NCBI GenBank assembly: GCA_036501185.1
Contig: DASYAU010000172.1
Span: 36,079-100,078 of the forward strand
Source: Korobacter sp036501185
GTDB taxonomy: Bacteria > Acidobacteriota > Terriglobia > Terriglobales > Acidobacteriaceae
DNA: 64,000 bases
Direction: 5' to 3'
Shown: positions 16,758-25,757 of the stretch, piece by piece
Numbering within the stretch: position 1 is the stretch's first letter
How the letters are laid out: the number at the start of each line of letters is the position of its first letter
Made by a program: the position numbers and the translations under genes
The notes under the pieces: generated by a model
The model's input: only the letters and a program-made list of their open reading frames with translations
Told to the model about the DNA's origin: nothing
Database searches by the model: none

Positions 16758-18529
16758 ACCGTCTCGAGTTCTTCTTCCAGCAACTGTTTGTTGTACAGCT
16801 CGGTGTAGTAGCCGTTCTTCGCAATCAACTCATCGTGGCTGCCGAGTTCCACGATTTCACCGTGCTCCAGCACCGCGATCTGGTCGGCGTTTCTCACGGT
16901 CGAAACTCGGTGTGAGATAAAAACCGTAGTTCGCCCCTCCATCAGCCGTCGCAAGTGGTTCAGGATGCGGTCCTCCGTCTGCGTGTCCACGCTCGCCAGC
17001 GCGTCATCGAGGACCAGGATCTTCGGGTTTCTTACCAGCGCCCTCGCAATCGCCGTTCGCTGCTTCTGCCCGCCGGAAAGCGTGATCCCGCGCTCGCCGA
17101 CCATGGTCTTGAACTGCTCGGGGAACTCCTCGATCTCGGTCGCAATGCTAGCCGCGTCCGCCGATGTGCGCACCTCCACGTCCAGCGCATGCGGAGCTCC
17201 GAAGGCGATATTTTCACGAATCGTGTCGCTGAACAGAAATGTCTCCTGCGGCACGAACCCGACGTTCTTGCGCAATACCTCTACCAGGAATTCGCGGACC
17301 GGTCTTCCATCAATCAGCACGGATCCCGGAGCAGCGTCGTAAATTCGCGGAATTAGATTCACGAGCGTCGATTTGCCTGAACCTGTCGGTCCCACGATCG
17401 CCAGACTCGTTCCCGCAGGAATTTTCAGATTCACGTTTCGCAATACCAGCGGAGGCTCGCTGTTCGCTTCCAAATCCTCTGCGCGCGGCGGATAGCGGAA
17501 ACTCAAATCGCGAAACTCGATCTCGCCCACCACCTCAGTCGGTGCATCAGTCGGCACGTCGGCGTCCGTAATCTCCGGCTTCTCCGCGAAGATCTGCTGA
17601 ATTCTCTCCATCGACGCAGTGCCGCGCTGGAATACATCTACCACCCAGCCGAGTGCAATGATCGGCCAGGTCAACTGGACCATGTAGATGTTGAACGCCA
17701 CAAACTTGCCAAGGTCAATCCGGTGCTCCAGCACCTCGCGCCCACCCAGCCACAGCACCAAAATGATCGCGAGCGCCAGCATCAATTCCAGGAGAGGCCA
17801 GAGCAGCCCGCGGATCCGCACCAGGTGCAGGCTGCGCTTGATGTATTCCTCGTTATCTACTTCGAAGCGCGAAATCTCGGAAGGCTCTTGCACGAATGCG
17901 CGGATGACTCGCACACCTGACAGGTTTTCCTGCACCCTCGCCGTGATGTCGGAAAACATTGCCTGGATTCGCTCGAAGCGCTGGTGGATCTTCCGCCCGA
18001 AATATTGGATGACTACACTCGCCACCGGCAGCGGGGCAAATGCGTAAAGCGTCAGCTTCGGGCTGATGTGCAGCATGAAGAACAGCGCGCCTGACATGAA
18101 AGCGATGGTGTTCGCCGAGTACATGATCGCGGGCCCCAGCAACATGCGCACGGCGTTGAGGTCATTCGTTGCACGCGCCATCACGTCGCCGGTCCGTGTT
18201 CGCTGGTAATACGTATACGACAGCCCTTCGAGATGGCGGAACAGATCGTTACGCAAGTCGAACTCAATCTCGCGCGAAACACCGATCAACAACCAGCGGG
18301 TCAAAAACTGGAAAATGCCCTTCGTGCCTGCAATCGCCAGCAGCAGCAGCGAGTAAGTTGCCAGCTTGTTCCCCGTCAGCGCCCGATTTAAATCGTTGAT
18401 CGCTCGCGCCAGCACCTGCGCGAACAGGATCCAGATCCCGTTGTTCAGTACCACGCACACCGCTCCAATCGCTAGAGTGCCGCGGTACTTCTTCATGTAT
18501 GGGAATAACGGTCGAAGTCTCTGGATCAT
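16754..18529 (-). CDS. MsbA-like ABC exporter (fused permease-ATPase)
   Basis: A 591-residue half-transporter with six membrane helices (about 1-310) and a C-terminal ATPase. Walker A is GPTGSGKST (about 378-386), the signature is LSGGQKQR (about 483) and Walker B is ILVLDDALASVD (about 505), followed by the switch histidine in FISHR. Homologues flip lipid A or other lipids, or export drugs. Its position after fused LptF-LptG and a GT-C glycosyltransferase favours a lipid or glycolipid substrate, and the tightly overlapping methyltransferase and flavoenzyme genes suggest that it may export their product. The substrate cannot be fixed from sequence. Confidence 0.93.
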   Translation of the reverse strand: MIQRLRPLFPYMKKYRGTLAIGAVCVVLNNGIWILFAQVLARAINDLNRALTGNKLATYSLLLLAIAGTKGIFQFLTRWLLIGVSREIEFDLRNDLFRHLEGLSYTYYQRTRTGDVMARATNDLNAVRMLLGPAIMYSANTIAFMSGALFFMLHISPKLTLYAFAPLPVASVVIQYFGRKIHQRFERIQAMFSDITARVQENLSGVRVIRAFVQEPSEISRFEVDNEEYIKRSLHLVRIRGLLWPLLELMLALAIILVLWLGGREVLEHRIDLGKFVAFNIYMVQLTWPIIALGWVVDVFQRGTASMERIQQIFAEKPEITDADVPTDAPTEVVGEIEFRDLSFRYPPRAEDLEANSEPPLVLRNVNLKIPAGTSLAIVGPTGSGKSTLVNLIPRIYDAAPGSVLIDGRPVREFLVEVLRKNVGFVPQETFLFSDTIRENIAFGAPHALDVEVRTSADAASIATEIEEFPEQFKTMVGERGITLSGGQKQRTAIARALVRNPKILVLDDALASVDTQTEDRILNHLRRLMEGRTTVFISHRVSTVRNADQIAVLEHGEIVELGSHDELIAKNGYYTELYNKQLLEEELETV

Positions 18530-18576
18530 GTCGTGTTCGTCTATAAGGTCCCGGGGTGTTTATTAGATGTTTCGGC

Positions 18577-20037
18577 TCAATGTGCGATGCGGAAATCCGC
18601 CGCCGTGTGCTCTCCACGCTCGCAGAACCATGATACCGAGATGCCTTTGAAATCCTGTCGCTCGCAGAGCTTGTAATGCCTCAACAAGTCTCTCGTGATT
18701 TCCGGCAGTGCCGGGTCTTTCACATCCGCGGGAAAGCGCACAACCCATATGCACGGATAAAATCGCGCCCACACCTGCGCATCGGCCTCGGAAGGTTGCT
18801 GTTCGCTGGGAATTAGCTGTGCCGCTTTCAGAGGGGAGCTGAGCCGGTCCCGATAATAGGCAAAGGGTGCGGCCCCATCTTTTATATAAAAGACGACCGG
18901 GGCATCGGGTGCCACCGATGCCGTATATGCCGCCGCCCCGCGCCAGTCTTCACGCACCTTCGAATACGAAGCCGCCGTCGCGATTCCCGACAACACAAGA
19001 ATTCCGGCCGTAAGCCCCACACCCACTCGATATCTTCGAAGCTGTTCCAGTCCCATCGACGCCAACAAGAGAAACGGCACCAGGCAGACGATTAGGAATC
19101 GGTGAAAGAACATCGGCCGCCAGAATGAGAGCAATAGGGTTGCGAGCATCGGAACCAGGAATCCCAACGGCGCGAACCACATCCGAAAATTTTCTACGGA
19201 AGGTCCGTTTGATCGCAGCCAGGATGCCCGCAACCCGCATATAACGGCGACGACCATCAGCGCTGCAAGCACCGCACCCACTACCTTGCCGCTTTCCGCC
19301 GCAAGAAACGTGATCGTCCGATAAATCTCGACCAGGCCAGGCCGCGGCAGCCACCACAAATTTGAACCATGCGAAGCCCGGATCACCTGTATCCCCGGGA
19401 TCGAGGCGACCGCGGTCAACAACCACGCGCTGAGCGAGCCTTTCCATGGCGCCCGTTCCGCTGGCAGCAAGAACAACGAGCACGCGTGCCCGAACAGCAC
19501 GAACACCGCGTAGAAATGGCAATAAAACGCGCACACCGAAAACAACACATAAAGCAGCCAGCTCCCAACCGTCGGCTGCTCAGCAAGCTTCAGGAACGCC
19601 CAACTGCTGAGTGCCGCAAACAGCACCAGCATTGCGTACCCGCGCGCTTCCTGCGAGTACACCACCGCGCAGGTATTGATGGCAGTCAATCCGGCAGCCC
19701 AAACACCCACCCGTCGTGAATACAATCGCGCACCAAGCGCGTACACCACAGGGACAGTCAGCACCCCCGGTATCACCGAGAGCGCGCGAATCCCCGCCTC
19801 GCCGTGGAAAAAGCGTACCCACTCGCGCAGCGCGAGATAGTACAGCGCCATGTTCATCTCAGCATTCTTCAGTACGCTCCAGAATTGCGCGCTCGGCTCA
19901 CGCACGAAGAGCACACTGAATACTTCATCCTGCCAAAAGCCTTTGTAACCAAGCGCCAGAACGCGCAGCACCAGCGCGAGCGCAGTCAGCGCGATTACGC
20001 GCAACATCACGCCGCGGTCGTATTCTTGCTCTGTCAT
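18577..20037 (-). CDS. GT-C glycosyltransferase, ArnT/PMT (GT39/GT83-like) family
   Basis: About 486 residues with roughly 11-13 membrane helices. The first periplasmic loop holds the catalytic-type acidic motif GFWQDEVFS (about residues 33-41), and the conserved YSQEARGYA (about 130) is typical of enzymes that use polyprenyl-phosphate sugars to glycosylate lipids or proteins on the outer face of the inner membrane. I choose ATG 20037 because it begins 14 nt after the upstream lptFG stop; an earlier in-frame start at 20115 would lie inside lptFG. Between LptFG and an MsbA-like exporter, a role in decorating lipid A or another envelope lipid is likely. Confidence 0.85.
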   Translation of the reverse strand: MTEQEYDRGVMLRVIALTALALVLRVLALGYKGFWQDEVFSVLFVREPSAQFWSVLKNAEMNMALYYLALREWVRFFHGEAGIRALSVIPGVLTVPVVYALGARLYSRRVGVWAAGLTAINTCAVVYSQEARGYAMLVLFAALSSWAFLKLAEQPTVGSWLLYVLFSVCAFYCHFYAVFVLFGHACSLFLLPAERAPWKGSLSAWLLTAVASIPGIQVIRASHGSNLWWLPRPGLVEIYRTITFLAAESGKVVGAVLAALMVVAVICGLRASWLRSNGPSVENFRMWFAPLGFLVPMLATLLLSFWRPMFFHRFLIVCLVPFLLLASMGLEQLRRYRVGVGLTAGILVLSGIATAASYSKVREDWRGAAAYTASVAPDAPVVFYIKDGAAPFAYYRDRLSSPLKAAQLIPSEQQPSEADAQVWARFYPCIWVVRFPADVKDPALPEITRDLLRHYKLCERQDFKGISVSWFCERGEHTAADFRIAH

Positions 20038-20051
20038 GAGGGAACGGAAGT

Positions 20052-22424
20052 CTACGTCGGAACCCGCAGCACCATATACCCGGCGGCAAATCCGAAGATC
20101 AGGTTCGGCGCCCACGCCGCCAGCAGTGCAGGTAATTGATTGGCATTACCCATTGCCTCAAACAATCCCGCGCTCACCCAGTACAAAATTGCAATCCCGA
20201 TCGCCGTCGCCACCCCTGCCAGCGCTCCGCCACGTCGCTGTCGCGAAACCGAGAAGGGAATTGCTAATATCGCCATCACCAGCGTAATCACCGGGTACGC
20301 TATCTTCTTATAAAGCTGCACGCGGAACCGCACCACGTCGAACCCGCTTTGCTGCAAATCGCGGATATACCGCAGAAGTTCGGTATAGTCCATCTCCTGC
20401 GACTGTCGAACTTCTTTCTTGAAGTATGCGGGTGGCTCCCCTGCGAGCGCTGTGGTCGTCACATCAAACGGCCTGTACTCCTCGATCGCCGATCCATTGA
20501 AGCGCCGTATCCACCCCTTCTCGAACACCCACTTCTGCAGTCCATCTTCCCAGTGGGCGTGCTGCGCATAGATTCGTGCCGTCAACGCAAACGTCTTCGG
20601 ATCGAATTGGAAAATCGAGATTCCGCCAAACCGGTTCTGGTCGGGGTCGTAGAGTTCGTAGTAATAAATCGTGTGATTCGACCCGAAAATCCACTTTCGG
20701 TCTGGTCGCAAATACGTTTGTGGAGGCTTGCCCTTAATCTCATTACGCAGTGTCTCCTGTCGTTTATTCGCCTTGGGAATATAAAGCTGGTCGAACAGGA
20801 ACAGGGAACCCGCCACTACCGCCGCAATCACGATCACCGGAAACGCCACGCGATAAATGCTGATGCCGGTCGCCTTCATCGCTGTGATCTCATTCGAACG
20901 CTGCATCAGCCCGAACGTTACCAGCACCGCCAGCAGTACGCTCAACGGCGTCATCAGGTAAATCAATGAAGGGCTCAGGTTCAGCAGGTAATCGCCCAGC
21001 ATCAGCATCGAGATTCGGTTGCGCACGATATCGCCCAGCAGCTCGAAAAACGTGAACACCAGCGCGAGCATCACGAACGTCGCCAGCACCATGATGAAGT
21101 ACAGCAGGAAGTCGCGCAGGATCATGTCATCCAGCAGCAGCGGAAACTTAGCGCGGAATACGCGCGTCCGCGCGAACGATTTCTCGAATGCCCCACCCGA
21201 ACCTTCTGCGCTTGATGTGCTCGGCTTATTCGAAAGCTTTTCCCGCAGTGTCTCCCACCAGCGCGTCAGCCAACTTAAATCGATAGGCGCCCGATCCACG
21301 CGATACAGCAGAAAAATGCCCGCCACGAAGAACACGGCATTTCCCATCCAAACGCCGAAGGCGGGGGGCAACTTCCCTCCACGTCCGAGCGAAACACCAA
21401 CCAGGGAGAGCACGTAATAGACGAAAACCAGCACGATCGTGAGCACGAAGCCCATGCTTTTGCCGCCGCGCCGCGACGACAATCCCAGCGGTATACCCAC
21501 CACCGCCAGCACGAGGCACGCCGTAGGCAATGCCAGCCGACGCTGGAATTCCACCGCGTACCACCGCGCCTTGACCTGGTCCACCGAGTTGCCAAGATAA
21601 TGTCCCGCGCTTACGCCCCCAATATGCGCGCGCCGCCACAATTCACGCGTACTCAGCTCCGCCACGGGCACCAACTCGGGCGTCGGTTTGTCGGTTTCCG
21701 GGAGCTGGATCGGTATGTCCGTCTGGTTGAACGTCGAAACCTGGTACTGCGAGGGATCTTTCGCATTCGTTTCCTGCTGCGTCCCGTTTTCGAGATGCAT
21801 GTGCAGGCTCTCCGTCCCCTCCGGTACCACGAACCCGTGTTCCGCCATCGTGATCTTCGGTTCGGATGGGTTGGTCACATCCGCCAGGAACACGCCCTTC
21901 CACAGCGCCGACCCGGTGCTCTCCTTCGTGTCTTCCACGTAGAGCACCGCATTCTTGAAGTCTTCGTAGAAAACGCGCGGCTGAATCTCGAACGATGCCT
22001 GGGAGCTCTTCAGCTTGTCCTGCAAGTGGGCCAGCGCCGCCGCCGATCTCGGCGCAACGTATACGTTGTTGATCAGCGCAACGATCCACAGGAACACAGC
22101 AAAGATCGAGACGATGCGTACGAACAGCATTGCGCCCATGCCGCTGGCGCGAATCGCCGTTACTTCGCTATCCGCTGCCAGCCGACTCAACCCGATCAGG
22201 ATCCCCACCAGCACCGCCATCGGCAGGGTTACGGTCAGCGCGGAAGGTAGAGTGAGGAAGAAGATTTCCGCCACGCTTGGCAGCGGTGCGCTGTTGCGGA
22301 CAATCAGCTCCAGCAGCCTGCCCAGGTCGCGCATGAAGATCACGAACGTGAACAGCGCCAGGCCTATCGCTCCGTGCGAAAAAACCTCGCTCAATATGTA
22401 GCGTGTGAGAATCCGCGTCCGCAC
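20052..22424 (-). CDS. Fused LptF-LptG lipopolysaccharide export permease
   Basis: A 790-residue protein made of two complete YjgP/YjgQ domains. The N-terminal unit (about 1-370) begins with TRYILSEVF and has the usual 3+3 helices around a periplasmic beta domain. A disordered Ser/Gly/Lys linker (about 395-425) follows. The second unit (about 430-790) begins DDMILRDFLLYFIMV and repeats the layout, with the coupling-helix motif RSNEITAMKATGIS matching SEVTAIRASGMG in the first half. LptF and LptG normally are separate proteins pairing with the LptB ATPase to extract LPS. Here both halves are in one chain. The start is GTG 22424 with a nearby AGAGG. Confidence 0.92.
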   Translation of the reverse strand: MRTRILTRYILSEVFSHGAIGLALFTFVIFMRDLGRLLELIVRNSAPLPSVAEIFFLTLPSALTVTLPMAVLVGILIGLSRLAADSEVTAIRASGMGAMLFVRIVSIFAVFLWIVALINNVYVAPRSAAALAHLQDKLKSSQASFEIQPRVFYEDFKNAVLYVEDTKESTGSALWKGVFLADVTNPSEPKITMAEHGFVVPEGTESLHMHLENGTQQETNAKDPSQYQVSTFNQTDIPIQLPETDKPTPELVPVAELSTRELWRRAHIGGVSAGHYLGNSVDQVKARWYAVEFQRRLALPTACLVLAVVGIPLGLSSRRGGKSMGFVLTIVLVFVYYVLSLVGVSLGRGGKLPPAFGVWMGNAVFFVAGIFLLYRVDRAPIDLSWLTRWWETLREKLSNKPSTSSAEGSGGAFEKSFARTRVFRAKFPLLLDDMILRDFLLYFIMVLATFVMLALVFTFFELLGDIVRNRISMLMLGDYLLNLSPSLIYLMTPLSVLLAVLVTFGLMQRSNEITAMKATGISIYRVAFPVIVIAAVVAGSLFLFDQLYIPKANKRQETLRNEIKGKPPQTYLRPDRKWIFGSNHTIYYYELYDPDQNRFGGISIFQFDPKTFALTARIYAQHAHWEDGLQKWVFEKGWIRRFNGSAIEEYRPFDVTTTALAGEPPAYFKKEVRQSQEMDYTELLRYIRDLQQSGFDVVRFRVQLYKKIAYPVITLVMAILAIPFSVSRQRRGGALAGVATAIGIAILYWVSAGLFEAMGNANQLPALLAAWAPNLIFGFAAGYMVLRVPT

Positions 22425-22583
22425 GCCTCTAGTGTACCGCCACCCTCGTAAAACTTATCGGTGCTGCGTCGGGATTGTGGTTTTCCATGCCAATCCAATG
22501 CTTTTGTGCTCTTTCGTTACCTTGGGGTTCATGGAATTTTGCGTTTCAGCCGATCTTGATACACTGAAGCGACTTATTCACTC

Positions 22584-24860
22584 ATGGCTCGCGACGCAAA
22601 GATCCATCTCCTGCTCCTCTGGCACATGCACCAGCCTTATTACAAGGACCTCGTCTCCGGCGAGTACCGCCTGCCATGGGTCCGCATGCACGCCCTCAAG
22701 GACTATTACGGCATGGTGAAGCTGCTGGACGAGTTTCCCAACGTCCACCAGAATTTCAATCTCGTCCCCTCGCTGCTTGTCCAATTGCAGGACTACGTTG
22801 CCGGCACAGCTCGCGATCCATTTCATGAAATCGTTGCCAAGCCTGTCAGTCAACTGGGCGATAACGGCAAGCGCTTCGCATTGCAGTACCTTTTCCACGC
22901 GAATCCAATGCACATGATCGCCCGCTACCCGCGGTACAACGAGCTCTGGCAGCGTTACCAGAACGCCAGCCAGCACGAGCATCCTGAACGCGCCTTCGGC
23001 GACTCCGATATAGCCGACCTCCAGGTCTTATCTCAACTCGCATGGTTCGACGAGTTCTTCCTCGATCGTCCCGAAGTGAAAGCCCTCGTAGCGAAGGAAA
23101 GCGGCTACACCTCCGACGACCAGCGAAGCATGCTGCTCATGCAGCGCGACATCTTGTCCGCCGTCATCCCCGCTTACGCCGACGCCGCGAAAAAAGGTAG
23201 CATCGAGATCAGCGCCACGCCCTTCTACCACCCCATCCTTCCGCTTCTCTGCGATACCTACGCTGGCGCGATCTCCTCTCCCGGCCTGCCGCTTCCGCAA
23301 GCTCGCTTCCAGCGTCCCGATGACGCCGAAGAACAAATCGTTCGCGCTCTCGAATTTCACGAAAAGCTTTTCGGAAAACGTCCTGTCGGTATGTGGCCCA
23401 GCGAAGGCAGTGTGAGCGAAGAAGCAATCGCCATCGCCGCCGGCCAAGGCGTCCAGTGGATGGCCACCGACGAAGGCGTCCTCGGCCGCACCCTCGGTCA
23501 TTTCATGGAGCGCGACCTCAAAGGCCAGCTCACCGCCGAAAGTGCTCAACAGCTTTTCCGCATCTACCGATATGAAAACGATGGCGCTCGCATGCATATG
23601 GTCTTTCGCGACCATCGTCTGAGCGATCTCATCGGCTTCGTTTACCAGGGCATGCCCCCAGCGGACGCGGCTCAACACCTCGTCACCAGCATTCATCTCT
23701 CCGCCCAGTCGGTGCTCGACAGCGGTCGCGACGCCGTCATCCCTATCATCCTCGACGGCGAAAACGCCTGGGAGTCCTATCCGAAGAACGGCCGCGAGTT
23801 CCTCCGCCGCTTTTACGACGCCCTCCAGCGCGACCCGCAGATTGAGTCACTCACCATAAGCGAGGCCATCGCCCGGACCCGCGACGAAGACTTCGGCCAT
23901 CTCAACAGCATCGTCCCCGGCTCCTGGATCAACGCCAACTTCAACATTTGGATCGGCGCTCCCGAAGACAATCGCGCTTGGGACCACCTCGCGGCCGCTC
24001 GTAAGTTTTACGACGACAATGCTCCGCGCGTCAGCGACAGCGCCCGCAATCTCGCCTTCGAAGAGCTGCTAATCGCCGAAGGCAGCGATTGGAACTGGTG
24101 GTACGGCCCGGAACATCACTCCGCCAACGACCGCGATTTCGACGAGCTCTACCGCAAGCATCTTTCCAACGTCTACCAGGCGCTCGGCTCTTCCGCGCCC
24201 GAAGAACTCGCGCAGCCCATCATCACCGGAACCTTTCGGCCTACTCTTGTTCCGCAAACCGCCTTCATTCATCCGCGCATCGACGGCCGTGTCGGCGGCT
24301 ACTTCGATTGGATGGGCTCCGCCATGTACTCCGCCGACCGCCGCACCAGCGCGATGCACGGCAAGCAGTTCCTGCTTGACGCCATCTACGCCGGCGTTGA
24401 CGAAGACTTCCTCTACGGCCGCCTCGATTTCACGGGTGAAGCTCCACCGGCTGGCGTTTTTCGCGTCATCGTGAATGTCGAAGTCATCCACGACGGCCAC
24501 ACCACCGGCTTCCGCCTTATTGCAGATGCCCAGGGCAGCGATCTCCGCACTTGGTCCGTCACCAACGGCGAAGAGCGCAATGTCCTCGCCAATAGCGACT
24601 TCACCGCCGGTAACACGCTCACCTGCGCCGCTGACGAATCCGCCCAGCAAATTCAGGTCTTCGTCGGCAACATATTCGAGTGCCGTCTTCCCCACAAAAT
24701 CCTCGGGGCACAATATGGCGACAAACTCCGACTGCGCTTCAGCCTCTGGAAAGAAAAACTACCGGTCGACGCCCTTCCGGTCGAAGGCTGGCTAGAACTC
24801 CGCATCTCTTCCGATACTGAGCTCGAAGAAAACATCTACAACTACAGCGTCGATAGCTAA
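22584..24860 (+). CDS. Glycoside hydrolase family 57 (alpha-amylase/glucan-active)
   Basis: A 758-residue cytoplasmic enzyme without a signal peptide. The GH57 regions are visible: LLWHMHQPYY (about 10-20), the nucleophile Glu in GMWPSEGSVSEEA (about 272), and the acid/base Asp in PIILDGENAWE (about 390). The C-terminal third (about 530-758) is a beta-sandwich-like domain with an unknown role. GH57 enzymes act on alpha-1,4 or alpha-1,6 glucans, so glycogen processing is likely; whether it hydrolyses or branches cannot be decided. It is divergent from lptFG across 159 nt. No Shine-Dalgarno is visible before the ATG. Confidence 0.92.
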   Translation: MARDAKIHLLLLWHMHQPYYKDLVSGEYRLPWVRMHALKDYYGMVKLLDEFPNVHQNFNLVPSLLVQLQDYVAGTARDPFHEIVAKPVSQLGDNGKRFALQYLFHANPMHMIARYPRYNELWQRYQNASQHEHPERAFGDSDIADLQVLSQLAWFDEFFLDRPEVKALVAKESGYTSDDQRSMLLMQRDILSAVIPAYADAAKKGSIEISATPFYHPILPLLCDTYAGAISSPGLPLPQARFQRPDDAEEQIVRALEFHEKLFGKRPVGMWPSEGSVSEEAIAIAAGQGVQWMATDEGVLGRTLGHFMERDLKGQLTAESAQQLFRIYRYENDGARMHMVFRDHRLSDLIGFVYQGMPPADAAQHLVTSIHLSAQSVLDSGRDAVIPIILDGENAWESYPKNGREFLRRFYDALQRDPQIESLTISEAIARTRDEDFGHLNSIVPGSWINANFNIWIGAPEDNRAWDHLAAARKFYDDNAPRVSDSARNLAFEELLIAEGSDWNWWYGPEHHSANDRDFDELYRKHLSNVYQALGSSAPEELAQPIITGTFRPTLVPQTAFIHPRIDGRVGGYFDWMGSAMYSADRRTSAMHGKQFLLDAIYAGVDEDFLYGRLDFTGEAPPAGVFRVIVNVEVIHDGHTTGFRLIADAQGSDLRTWSVTNGEERNVLANSDFTAGNTLTCAADESAQQIQVFVGNIFECRLPHKILGAQYGDKLRLRFSLWKEKLPVDALPVEGWLELRISSDTELEENIYNYSVDS

Positions 24861-24968
24861 CCGCGCCATAGCCTATTCCTCAACCTGACGCCCCAAGGCC
24901 TCCCATTCCGCTCTCAATCTCGAATTCCCCCTGTCCCTCTCACCCATAAGGCTTTACAATCCTCACGA

Positions 24969-25757
24969 ATGCATCGCTTCACCTTTAGGCTTTTTGGGCT
25001 GACTCTCGTCATCCTCGCCGCGCTCCTCTGCGCGGGCGAGCCGATCCAGTCGCTCAAGCCCACTGGATACGTTGACGATTTTGCCAACGCCCTCAGCCCC
25101 GATACTAAGGCTAAGCTCGAAGCTCTCGGCACCGATCTCGATCAGAAGGCCCATGCCCAGCTCGCCGTCGTCACCGTCAAGTCGCTCGATGGCGACGACA
25201 TCGACGACTACGCCGTCAAGCTTTTTAAAGCTTGGGGAATCGGCGGCAAGAGTTCCGATCGTGGCGTTCTCATCCTCGCCTCTATTCAGGATCGCAAGTA
25301 CCGTACCGAGGTCGGCTACGGTCTCGAAGGCATTCTTCCCGACGGCAAAGTCGGTGGCTTCGGCCGCGAAGCCGTGCCCATGTTCAAGGAAGGGAACTAT
25401 TCCGGCGCGCTAACCCTCATGGCCACGCGCGTCTCTCAGACGATCGCCGAGGACGCTAAGGTCACACTCGCCAACGTGCCGCCGGCGCCGCGCTCGCAGC
25501 CGCAACGTCATTTTGACGTTCCCGGCATTTTCATCGTCTTTTTTATTGCCATCCTGTTCCACCTAATCGCTTGGATTTGGCGCATGGCCCGCTACGGTCG
25601 AACCTATACCACTCGGCACGGCGGCTTCTGGGGTGGCGGCGGCCCATGGATCGGTGGCGGTTTTGGTGGTGGTGGGGGCGGCTTCAGCGGTGGAGGCGGT
25701 TTCGGAGGTTTCGGCGGTGGCAGCTCTGGAGGAGGTGGCGCAAGTGGCGGCTGGTGA
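24969..25757 (+). CDS. TPM-domain membrane protein with glycine-rich tail
   Basis: A 262-residue protein: signal peptide (about 1-22), TPM (TLP18.3/Psb32/MOLO-1) domain (about 32-160) with motifs GYVDDFANALS, KAWGIGGKSSDRGVLIL and YGLEGILPDGKVG, one membrane helix (about 180-200), and a C-terminal Gly/Ser tail of about 45 residues in GGGFGGGGGG-type repeats. TPM proteins often sit beside LemA genes, as here, and probably work together at the membrane, but the activity is unsettled. There is no Shine-Dalgarno; TACAAT at 24955-24960 is 8 nt before the ATG, suggesting a leaderless mRNA. The glycine-tail codons overlap the next gene's start and supply its ribosome-binding site. Confidence 0.9.
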   Translation: MHRFTFRLFGLTLVILAALLCAGEPIQSLKPTGYVDDFANALSPDTKAKLEALGTDLDQKAHAQLAVVTVKSLDGDDIDDYAVKLFKAWGIGGKSSDRGVLILASIQDRKYRTEVGYGLEGILPDGKVGGFGREAVPMFKEGNYSGALTLMATRVSQTIAEDAKVTLANVPPAPRSQPQRHFDVPGIFIVFFIAILFHLIAWIWRMARYGRTYTTRHGGFWGGGGPWIGGGFGGGGGGFSGGGGFGGFGGGSSGGGGASGGW

